DNA from: a virus
DNA: 25,173 bases
Virus record (IMG/VR): IMGVR_UViG_3300032240_000796
Span: 1-25,173 of that record
Strand: one strand, 5' to 3'
Shown here piece after piece: positions 1 to 5,971 of the stretch. Numbering within the stretch: position 1 is the stretch's first letter; every line of letters begins with the position of its first letter. The position numbers were made by a program, and so were the translations under genes. The notes below the pieces were generated by a model. It was not told where the DNA came from, did not search any database, and worked only from the letters and a program-made list of their open reading frames with translations.

Positions 1-2
1 CA

Positions 3-77
3 AAGTCAAAGGAAGTTTCCCTTGACGACGATGAAGATGTAATGTCTTACTTTAAGAAGATTGCTCAAGAAGAATAA
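3..77 (+). CDS. 3' end of an unidentified gene with acidic C-terminus (partial)
   Basis: The first plus-strand codons form an open frame from the window edge to TAA at 75-77. The visible 24 residues carry an acidic run (DDDED) followed by VMSYFKKIAQEE. The stop lies 19 bases before a strong terminator, so this is the last gene of a plus-strand transcript. An acidic tail ending in a short amphipathic segment recalls the C-terminal tails of T4 gp32-type single-stranded DNA-binding proteins, but that is only a guess from composition. Too little is visible to assign a function. Confidence 0.6.
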   Translation, partial: KSKEVSLDDDEDVMSYFKKIAQEE

Positions 78-96
78 TTGAGCAGTTAGTAAAAAG

Positions 97-122
97 AAAA
101 GCCACCCTTGCGGTGGCTTTTT
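97..122. terminator. Bidirectional Rho-independent terminator between converging operons
   Basis: GCCACC (101-106), loop CTTGC, GGTGGC (112-117) is a perfect six-pair GC-rich stem. It is extended by AAAA on the left and TTTTT on the right. The A tract 91-100 supplies the U tract when read on the minus strand. It lies between the plus-strand stop at 77 and the minus-strand stop at 128, so it can end both transcripts. Confidence 0.9.
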
Positions 123-127
123 GTCAT

Positions 128-2323
128 TTAATAGACACCCATTCGTGAACCATAATAACGATTCAAACTATTCTCTTCATTTCGAATTGGCGATCTCAAT
201 GGAGTAGTTTGTTGAGTAGTATTATTAATATTAGTTGGTGCGTTAACAACAGCAGTACCACCAGATTTCTTATTGTCCATATCATCACGTGCATTTGCAG
301 TTTCCGCAGAAGCACCGTAAACCTGATCACCCATGGCTGTTGTAGCTGGACCCATTGATGCAGCTTCTTTCGCTGCCTGATCCTTAGCAATTAGTCCACC
401 AATAGCAGAAGCATCACCACCTTTTGCGGCAATATCTTTTGCTTTCATGTAAGTAGATTTATCAACAGAAACTGGTTTACCAGTCGTTGGATCTGTTAAA
501 GTATATTCATCCTTACCAAACCAACCACCACTCTTACGTTGACCAAGGGATGAAGAATAATCTGAAGTAGTTTTACCTTCTTTATCTCTTGTTTCTTTAG
601 AACTATCAGCAACAAAACTTTCTGTTTGAGTTCCTTTACCAGCAATCATTCTACCCAACCATGATGAACCAAGTGCAGACTTTTCAACAGTTACACCTTT
701 ATTAAAAGTTCTACTACTTTCACCAGTGCTACTATCTTTACTTTCTAGATTTTCTTGAGTCCCAACCTTTTCCTCACCTCCAACAACACCAACTCCATTA
801 TAGCCAACTCCAACATTACGTTTAGCCAAATCCTGACCAATTTTTGTGCCACTGAACCAGTTACTGACACCATTACCAATTTCAGATGCTTTACCTGCAA
901 TTGCGGCACCAGCAGCAGATGCTTTATCACCTACCCAACCAGCACCAGATTTAATACCACCCCATGCAGATTCACCCATGGATTTCATTGAGTCCCAGAT
1001 TCCTGTAGTTTTAGCAGTAGATGGTGCCTGAGTAGGTGTAGCTACAATATTAGATACAGTTGGAGAAACTTCTGGAGCAGAGATTGCTGATTGAACTTCT
1101 GCAGGAACTTCTGACTTCATTAGATCATTACCACTTACACTCTTTTTCTTTTTAAGTGTAACACCATTTGCATCAACATATGTTTCTGCTTTAGTGGCAG
1201 ACGCAGTAGTTGGAACTGCTTCTGGAGTAGCTGCACCACCCTCAGTCTGTAATTTCATTCGTTTATTATATTCTTCTGCGTCAATTTTACCAGAAGCCAT
1301 GTCTTGCATATTCTTTTGTTCTGGTGATAGTTTAGCAGCTTCTTGTTCTTTGGTTTCACCAAAACCAAGTAAACTTTTAACACCCTGATATGCTTTTACA
1401 CCATATTTACCAGCAACTCCGCCAACGAAACCACCAGCCTTAGAACCAAGCCACATACCAGCAGCAGTTCCGAGTGGACCAAGTGCAGAACCAGCAATAC
1501 CACCAATGGCTGCACCAGCAGCAGTACCAGCAGTAGAACCAAGAGATTCTCCCTGAAGTACGTTACCTTCGCTACGAGTTAGTGCACCAGATTTAACATT
1601 CTCTTCAACTTCATTCGACTTATCAATATTGCCCATGACGTCATTGACTACGTTGAATCCAGCAAGACCAAGTCCAGCAATACCAGCTAATGGACCAGCA
1701 CGAGAAATCATTCCAAGACCACCACGTGCAGCACCAGCAATTTTACCACCGACACCTTTAATACCACCACCAACTAAATCTTTACCAGCACCGAGTAGAC
1801 TTGATATTCCACCCATAATTCCGCCACCACCAGCTGCACCCTCTTTAAAAGTAGCACCAAGTTTAGATAAACCTTCATCAGTGGCTTTCTTTAATCCAGA
1901 AATACCCTCAATCATTTTATTAAGCAATACATGCTGTTCTTTGTCAGCATCTGCTTTGGCTTTATCGGCTTCTTGTTGATTTTCTGTTTCTTCAGTACCA
2001 GCTATTAATGCTGCGCCAGCATTTTGAGGCATGCTACCAATAGAAGCAGTTAATGATTTCTCTAAAGTCTTAGAGATGTTTAACATTATATTTTTAATCT
2101 CAAGAAGAGTTTCCTGCATTTTACTTTCATGCTTCTCTTGAGATTTGGCAATTTCCTCTGTACGAACTAATTCTTTTTCACCCATTGCGTCAAGAGCAAC
2201 TATAACTTTTTGAATGTTTGCGTCTTCTTTAGCAAACTTCTCTTGGTTTGCTGCTGTTTTGTTTAGACGCTGCAATTGAATAACTGCTTCGTTAAAGGAA
2301 ACTACGTTGTTAGTATTAGCCAT
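128..2323 (-). CDS. Tail tape-measure-like protein (gp29-type position)
   Basis: This 731-residue protein probably sets tail length and lies inside the tail tube. Residues about 15-95 are charged and heptad-like, suggesting a coiled coil. Residues about 163-228 and 255-320 are rich in Gly, Ala and large hydrophobics in glycine-zipper style, as in the membrane-active stretches of many tape measures. The rest is Ser/Thr/Gly/Lys-rich, and the C-terminus is Asn-rich and ends RYYGSRMGVY. It follows gp26 and its -1 frame extension directly; the ATG overlaps the end of that frame (CAGTATGGCTAA), so translation is probably coupled. T4 gp29 is 590 residues, so this one is longer. The assignment rests on composition and on position after the gp26 chaperone; a different hub or virion protein remains possible. 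Confidence 0.7.
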   Translation of the reverse strand: MANTNNVVSFNEAVIQLQRLNKTAANQEKFAKEDANIQKVIVALDAMGEKELVRTEEIAKSQEKHESKMQETLLEIKNIMLNISKTLEKSLTASIGSMPQNAGAALIAGTEETENQQEADKAKADADKEQHVLLNKMIEGISGLKKATDEGLSKLGATFKEGAAGGGGIMGGISSLLGAGKDLVGGGIKGVGGKIAGAARGGLGMISRAGPLAGIAGLGLAGFNVVNDVMGNIDKSNEVEENVKSGALTRSEGNVLQGESLGSTAGTAAGAAIGGIAGSALGPLGTAAGMWLGSKAGGFVGGVAGKYGVKAYQGVKSLLGFGETKEQEAAKLSPEQKNMQDMASGKIDAEEYNKRMKLQTEGGAATPEAVPTTASATKAETYVDANGVTLKKKKSVSGNDLMKSEVPAEVQSAISAPEVSPTVSNIVATPTQAPSTAKTTGIWDSMKSMGESAWGGIKSGAGWVGDKASAAGAAIAGKASEIGNGVSNWFSGTKIGQDLAKRNVGVGYNGVGVVGGEEKVGTQENLESKDSSTGESSRTFNKGVTVEKSALGSSWLGRMIAGKGTQTESFVADSSKETRDKEGKTTSDYSSSLGQRKSGGWFGKDEYTLTDPTTGKPVSVDKSTYMKAKDIAAKGGDASAIGGLIAKDQAAKEAASMGPATTAMGDQVYGASAETANARDDMDNKKSGGTAVVNAPTNINNTTQQTTPLRSPIRNEENSLNRYYGSRMGVY

Positions 2324-2504
2324 ACTGTTTGCTCTCTAATCTTTGTTTTTCTGCTTCTAAGTGTTGTAATAGCATTCCAATATAAACTTCTCTTTCGAAC
2401 GGGATCATATTTTCTAATTCCGTCAGGCTGTATTTGTGGTACTGCATCATCGCGAAATTCGTTTTATAATAGTTAGCCAAGCTATCATGACAAAGCAGTA
2501 CTAG
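2316..2504 (-). CDS. -1 frame extension of gp26 (frameshift product, 62 codons)
   Basis: In the -1 frame relative to gp26 the codons from CTA (2504-2502) to GGC (2321-2319) are open, ending at TAA 2318-2316. A shift just before the gp26 stop adds 62 residues, giving a fusion of 298. The segment is protein-like: it includes LANYYKTNFAMM, HKYSLTELENMIPFERE and a helical, charged end. About 20 of the residues lie upstream of the only good in-frame ATG pair (2450-2445), and no Shine-Dalgarno precedes that pair. A frameshift therefore explains the open frame better than a separate gene. The short-plus-extended chaperone pair ahead of a tape measure mirrors lambda G/GT. The position also recalls T4 gene 51 (hub assembly catalyst), but homology cannot be shown here. 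Confidence 0.75.
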   Translation of the reverse strand, partial: LVLLCHDSLANYYKTNFAMMQYHKYSLTELENMIPFEREVYIGMLLQHLEAEKQRLESKQYG

Positions 2505-3211
2505 AAAAAATTTTGGACGCCCTCCAACATTGTTCTATTATGTCCACCACATGCTGGGCAATCAAACTCAACTAGATGCTGAAACTTAGGCATCGTAGCA
2601 AAGAAAGATTCCAGTTTATCGAATTGTTCTTTGGTAAGGTTCTCAACGAACTCTCTTAGTTCTGCTTTAGTCTGTTCTTTAGCATGGAACAATTCTGTAT
2701 CAGTATAGATCGTTTCGATACAATCGATAATGATATCAATTACGTTATCTGCATCGTCAAACCCTTTATCGATCTTCTTAAGAATATCAAGAGTTGGATA
2801 CTTCATGATCACACCAACATTATCAAACAGACCGATCTTATTAGTATGGTCTTTATTCTTAGTAACTTCTAATTGGGATACATCAAGTCTAAGAGTATAT
2901 TTGTTTTTCTCATTAGTGCAGTGACCGCATGTAAACACTAGGTCAGAATACTCACCAACAGACTTCGCTCGAATTTGAGAGAAGATATATTCAAGATCAA
3001 ATATTGCCAGATTATTAACTTCAATCTTATCAGAAACACATGATTGAATAACCTGCTTCAAAGTACTAACCATTACATCTAGGTCTTCACTTTGTTGAGC
3101 CAGCATTAATGCCTTTTCATCTTTGACCAAAAATGGTCGATACTTAATTTCTTTGCCAGTTGAAGGAATCTTCAACGAATACACTGGCGTGTTTTGTAAT
3201 GGTAAACCCAT
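2501..3211 (-). CDS. gp26: Baseplate hub assembly protein gp26-like (T4_baseplate family)
   Basis: This 236-residue protein resembles the T4 gp26 family, which acts in baseplate hub assembly; T4 gp26 is 208 residues. The N-terminus (PVYSLKIPSTGKEIKYRPFLVKDEK) and the long helical middle fit the family. Two CxxC pairs, C95-H-C98 and C218-A-C221, could bind one zinc between the halves of the protein. The start is supported by AGGAG eight bases upstream, within the last codons of gp16, which stops three bases before this ATG. The stop TAG sits directly on a slippery sequence, so a fraction of ribosomes is expected to make a 298-residue form. By analogy with lambda G/GT the two forms may load and chaperone the tape measure encoded next. 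Confidence 0.88.
   Translation of the reverse strand: MGLPLQNTPVYSLKIPSTGKEIKYRPFLVKDEKALMLAQQSEDLDVMVSTLKQVIQSCVSDKIEVNNLAIFDLEYIFSQIRAKSVGEYSDLVFTCGHCTNEKNKYTLRLDVSQLEVTKNKDHTNKIGLFDNVGVIMKYPTLDILKKIDKGFDDADNVIDIIIDCIETIYTDTELFHAKEQTKAELREFVENLTKEQFDKLESFFATMPKFQHLVEFDCPACGGHNRTMLEGVQNFF
2504..2525 (-). promoter_or_regulatory. Candidate programmed -1 frameshift signal at the gp26 stop
   Basis: Read on the minus strand, the end of gp26 is CAA AAT TTT TTC TAG. It contains two overlapping X XXY YYZ heptamers: A AAT TTT (2513-2507) and T TTT TTC (2510-2504). A GGAGG at 2525-2521 lies seven bases before the slippery run, close to where Shine-Dalgarno-like stimulators sit in known bacterial -1 sites such as dnaX. 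Only a weak 4-bp hairpin (TAGC TTG GCTA, about 2485-2475) is seen downstream. Confidence 0.75.
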
Positions 3212-3214
3212 AAT

Positions 3215-3637
3215 TTACTTCTCCTTATTCATATTCTGTATCATTTTCGCTAACTCACTAGTACTACCAACAAAGATAGCATTATTCGTCACCTTAGTAT
3301 CTTTATTCTTAGGTGCATCCAATTTGGCTTTTTGTTGATGTAAGTCCATGAGTTGTTGGTTTACATCAGCCAGTTGTTTCATAAGATTACCCACAACTTC
3401 AAAGGCACGTGGATGTTCAGATTGTTTAGCAACTTCCAGAGCATGCATTAATGCATTCTGTCCAGTTGTTAATAATTCACGAAGGTTGTTACGAGTTATA
3501 TCGTAATCATTGTCAATCTTAGTTTCCGACGTTTCAATTATTTCGCCAGTTGCTGCATCAACTATTTCACCTTCAACAGAAGTCTTTGTTATAACTGGTG
3601 TATCAAAGACTTCAGATAATCTATCATCAATTTTCAT
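3215..3637 (-). CDS. gp16: Terminase small subunit gp16
   Basis: This 140-residue protein matches the gp16 DNA-packaging regulator of T4-like phages (164 in T4), which forms rings, recognises DNA and stimulates the gp17 motor. Diagnostic stretches are DYDITRNNLRELLTTGQNAL, AKQSEHPRAFEVVGNLMKQL and, near the C-terminus, NNAIFVGSTSELAKMIQNM. Residues about 50-105 form the long helical coiled-coil core. The N-terminal DIRLSEVFDT-like segment is acidic. It starts two bases after the holin-like gene stops and ends three bases before gp26, so it is expressed with tail genes rather than next to gp17, which is not in the window. Confidence 0.9.
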   Translation of the reverse strand: MKIDDRLSEVFDTPVITKTSVEGEIVDAATGEIIETSETKIDNDYDITRNNLRELLTTGQNALMHALEVAKQSEHPRAFEVVGNLMKQLADVNQQLMDLHQQKAKLDAPKNKDTKVTNNAIFVGSTSELAKMIQNMNKEK

Positions 3638-3639
3638 AT

Positions 3640-4134
3640 TTATCCGTCGTTACGAGTATTTCTCGCTGGTGGGTCATTAGGATCTAAACCAAATCCTCCA
3701 CCGAATCCAGCTGGTGCTGCAGCGATTGTTGGTTTTGGCGCACTAAAGGCTGGAGTTGGAGTAGGGGCTGGACTAGATGGGAAACCGAATCCTCCTGCTG
3801 GCGTAGGGCTAGGTGTTGGAGGGATGCTTGGTGATAAGTTTGCTCCGCCATTATTTGCTCCTGCTAGTTTTTCTTGTGTGCGACCCATTGCAGCGATACC
3901 AAGAACAGCACCCATGGCTACGTGGAATAAACCAGCACCTTGTAGTGTTAATGGTTGCCATTGTGTTTGAACTGCACCATGACTCAATGATTGTAAAAGA
4001 CTCCACATTACTGGAGCGAGTACGAAGTCAAAACAACAAACTCCCATATACATCCAACCCATCATTGGACGCCATTTGGAATTCATCCAGTCTTCTTTCT
4101 TTTGTTCACTTGTACTTAAATTTTGTTCTGACAT
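3640..4134 (-). CDS. Holin-like small membrane protein
   Basis: This 164-residue protein probably forms lesions in the inner membrane at lysis. The N-terminus is polar (to about residue 20), followed by WRPMMGWMYMGVCCFDFVLA and a second hydrophobic segment at about 65-84 (GAGLFHVAMGAVLGIAAMGR). The KWRPMMGW entry and the pair of membrane segments resemble the three-TM holin family of gene transfer agents and aquatic phages. The C-terminal third (95-160) is very rich in Pro, Gly and Ala and is presumably a flexible cytoplasmic tail. The start at 4134 is chosen because AAGGAA lies about seven bases upstream; an upstream in-frame ATG at 4191 would overlap the gp54-like gene and lacks this signal. 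No endolysin is visible beside it. Confidence 0.72.
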   Translation of the reverse strand: MSEQNLSTSEQKKEDWMNSKWRPMMGWMYMGVCCFDFVLAPVMWSLLQSLSHGAVQTQWQPLTLQGAGLFHVAMGAVLGIAAMGRTQEKLAGANNGGANLSPSIPPTPSPTPAGGFGFPSSPAPTPTPAFSAPKPTIAAAPAGFGGGFGLDPNDPPARNTRNDG

Positions 4135-4159
4135 TTTGGTTTCCTTATTATAGTTTTTA

Positions 4160-4834
4160 TTACCAACCACGACCCCATGCTGATACATCACCTAGTGGGT
4201 TGCCATTTTCAAGAACTTCTGGGAAGTTTGTAACAGTCGTATCAACTTCTGCTCGTTCAGCAAAAATATCAATTGGAAGAGAAGCATTAGTTCTAGAAGC
4301 TGGTTCTTGTCTAGAAATAACTTCAGATCTCCAGTATTTGTAATTCATAGTCACACTTAACTTCATTATATCTTTTTGATCATATCCCATTTGAACTGGG
4401 GTAACTGTTTTTGGATAAACCTCATAAAGTGTAACTATATACTTAACATCATCGTTTAAATCTTCAACTTTAATCTTCATTGTATCTGCCACATAGTTTT
4501 CGTAGTAGTTGAAGTTTCTTGTATTACCTCTTTGGATACTATTAATCCATTGATCAAAGATTCCTTTAACAACCATCTCACCATCTACATAAAAACTAAA
4601 TTGAACTGGATCATAGTTCAACTCATAAGGCATCTCACGGATCTCACCAAAAGTTCTAATCTGTGCAGTATTAAGATTCAATCCAGGAAGTTGAACTGAT
4701 TCGCAGAGCAATAACATCTTACGATATTCATTGTCCCCATACGTTGTGGCTGGCAATACCATTTCAACAGAATAACGATTTGATCTCGCTAATCCGTTTC
4801 TGCCAATTTGTGTTACGAAATCTGATATGTTCAT
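4160..4834 (-). CDS. gp54: Baseplate tail-tube initiator gp54-like (tail-tube fold)
   Basis: This 224-residue protein has the layout of T4 gp19/gp54 tube proteins. It opens with an N-terminal helix and a NRYSVEMVLP strand. MLLLCESVQLPGLNL follows, then EMPYELNYDPVQFSFYVDGE and a C-terminal YEVYPKTVTPVQMGYDQKDIMKLSVTMNYKYW. In T4, gp54 sits on gp48 and starts polymerisation of the gp19 tube. T4 gp54 is 320 residues, so this is a short version; it could instead be an additional gp19-like tube protein. It overlaps the upstream 200-aa gene by four bases (ATGA), a sign of coupled translation. Its likely partner gp48 is encoded across the divergent promoter on the other strand. Confidence 0.75.
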   Translation of the reverse strand: MNISDFVTQIGRNGLARSNRYSVEMVLPATTYGDNEYRKMLLLCESVQLPGLNLNTAQIRTFGEIREMPYELNYDPVQFSFYVDGEMVVKGIFDQWINSIQRGNTRNFNYYENYVADTMKIKVEDLNDDVKYIVTLYEVYPKTVTPVQMGYDQKDIMKLSVTMNYKYWRSEVISRQEPASRTNASLPIDIFAERAEVDTTVTNFPEVLENGNPLGDVSAWGRGW

Positions 4835-5433
4835 ATGCTAGCCTGAGAGTCTTTCCATACTTTTTCTTTGGGTGCTTTAACAAAGCGTTCAACTGGAAGT
4901 AACATTGCTGTTGCCCAATCATTGACATCAACTTTCTTAAAAGCAGTCTTTACATGTGGTAAAAGATAATGCTTAACACATGGCTGAGCCATACTAAATT
5001 TGGAAACATTTGCAATCAAAGACCATGAGTATTTTAATCTAGTAGTACCATCCATTTTATCATTATTCTTAAACTGCATCAGACGATCTAGTAAACGAAT
5101 ACGCAGAGGATAAGGTAGATAGTGCATATTTAACCCCATGAAACCACCAGGAGCAGTTGCGTAGGGAAATACTAAAGGAAACCTATCATAGTATGGTAGA
5201 TCCGCCTTTGTTTTTGGATCGTAAACATACATGTAGAGATTCCCAGGAATAATACGTGCTTTTAGAGAAGAATTATCTTCTCTCATTAGTCGCTGTGGAG
5301 TTATCCCTTGCTTACTAAGAAGCAATACCTGTTGAGTATACCATGCACGAGACTTTTTAGCAGCAGTTTTGAGGTCGTATTTATTACGCTCAAACGTATC
5401 ATGCATCGATGGATTTTTAGTTGTTGTAGCCAT
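4831..5433 (-). CDS. Conserved T4-like phage protein next to gp4 (possible gp2-like DNA-end protector)
   Basis: This 200-residue protein is basic and soluble, with no membrane segment. Its central block reads PGNLYMYVYDPKTKADLPYY then DRFPLVFPY and LNMHYLPYPLRIRLLDRL, a pattern I associate with conserved virion or assembly proteins of T4-like phages. In T4 the gene beside gp4 is gp2, which protects packaged DNA ends; position suggests that role, but I cannot confirm homology (T4 gp2 is 274 residues). No Shine-Dalgarno precedes the ATG. Instead CTAAATAA ends four bases before it, so a leaderless transcript is possible. The stop overlaps the gp54-like start. Confidence 0.85.
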   Translation of the reverse strand: MATTTKNPSMHDTFERNKYDLKTAAKKSRAWYTQQVLLLSKQGITPQRLMREDNSSLKARIIPGNLYMYVYDPKTKADLPYYDRFPLVFPYATAPGGFMGLNMHYLPYPLRIRLLDRLMQFKNNDKMDGTTRLKYSWSLIANVSKFSMAQPCVKHYLLPHVKTAFKKVDVNDWATAMLLPVERFVKAPKEKVWKDSQASI

Positions 5434-5437
5434 TCAA

Positions 5438-5445
5438 TTATTTAG
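5438..5445 (-). promoter_or_regulatory. Late-promoter-like CTAAATAA abutting a start codon
   Basis: The minus strand reads ACCTAAATAATTGAATGG. If CCTAAATA is aligned with the T4 late element TATAAATA at -13 to -6, the predicted +1 falls on the A of the ATG at 5433. The gene has no visible Shine-Dalgarno. Confidence 0.45.
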
Positions 5446-5446
5446 G

Positions 5447-5884
5447 TCATTTAATACCAAGTTCATGCTCGGTAATGATCTTAAATTCCCAGCCACGATC
5501 TTTGGCATATTCTGTGGCAGCCTTCCATTTAGCCTGATTCTTAATAAAGGTCATGGATTCGTTTAGATAACGCTGAGTCTGACGACCTGGATATACTGGA
5601 GGAAGGGTTTGAGCAGCTGGTTTAACTTCTACGAGATAGGTTCTTAGAAGCCCATCTTTGTTTTTAATTTGAATTTGAAAGTCCACGAAATAACGATGGA
5701 TTTTATCATCAGTAGGACAACGATATGGAACTACTGTTTCCTCAGATTTCCATTTTACGACTGATGGATTCTTGTCACACCATGAGGCGAACTTTGTTTC
5801 CCAGGAACTACGCATAATTATACACGTAGGATCGCCTGAGTATTTTTCTGGAAAGGCAGGAATAAATCGTCTTTTATGGAACAT
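5447..5884 (-). CDS. gp4: Head completion protein gp4 (nuclease fold)
   Basis: This 145-residue protein matches T4 gp4 (150 residues), which is needed to finish filled heads before tail joining. The N-terminus (RRFIPAFPEKYSGDPTCIIM) and SSWETKFASWCDKNPSVVKW are characteristic. D68 in YFVDFQIQI and E86-x-K88 in YLVEVKP give the PD-(D/E)xK nuclease pattern also seen in TnsA-like and T7 endonuclease-like proteins. It is the first gene of the minus-strand operon. A CTAAATAA late-promoter-like motif ends 29 bases upstream of the ATG. Confidence 0.9.
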   Translation of the reverse strand: MFHKRRFIPAFPEKYSGDPTCIIMRSSWETKFASWCDKNPSVVKWKSEETVVPYRCPTDDKIHRYFVDFQIQIKNKDGLLRTYLVEVKPAAQTLPPVYPGRQTQRYLNESMTFIKNQAKWKAATEYAKDRGWEFKIITEHELGIK

Positions 5885-5913
5885 AAATACTATAGGAAAT
5901 AAATAACCACCTT

Positions 5914-5921
5914 TTATTTAG
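5914..5921 (-). promoter_or_regulatory. Late-promoter-like motif for the minus-strand operon
   Basis: The minus strand reads TCTAAATAAAAGG. TAAATA matches six of eight positions of the T4 late element TATAAATA. Predicted start of transcription is near 5909, giving a leader of about 25 bases before gp4. Confidence 0.6.
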
Positions 5922-5936
5922 ACCACTACTCGTAAC

Positions 5937-5944
5937 CTAAATAA
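5937..5944 (+). promoter_or_regulatory. Late-promoter-like motif for the plus-strand operon
   Basis: The plus strand reads ACCTAAATAATAAG. It lies back to back with the minus-strand copy, 15 bases apart, in the only divergent gap of the window (5885-5971). Predicted start near 5949, leaving about 23 bases before the gp48 ATG. Confidence 0.6.
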
Positions 5945-5971
5945 TAAGATACGCCACTTATAGAGACCGCA

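Noticed and set aside
1629-1979. Plus-strand open frame of 116 codons, Pro-rich
   Set aside because: It is antisense to the Gly/Ala-rich part of the tape-measure gene, whose GC-biased codons give long Pro-rich shadow frames.
2316-2450. A separate small gene starting at the ATG pair 2450-2445
   Set aside because: The same frame is open upstream to the gp26 slippery site and no ribosome site precedes the ATGs, so a frameshift extension is the better explanation, though internal initiation cannot be excluded.
3637-3644. GATAAATA on the minus strand at the gp16 start, seven of eight matches to a T4 late promoter
   Set aside because: The element runs into the ATG itself, so transcription would begin inside gp16; it is made of the last codons of the holin-like gene and is probably chance.
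4132-4191. Upstream ATG (4191) for the holin-like gene, adding 19 residues
   Set aside because: It would overlap the gp54-like gene by 32 bases and lacks a ribosome site, while the ATG at 4134 has AAGGAA at good distance.
3813-4343. Plus-strand open frame of 176 codons
   Set aside because: It is antisense to the holin-like and gp54-like genes, has no ribosome site and no recognisable protein pattern.
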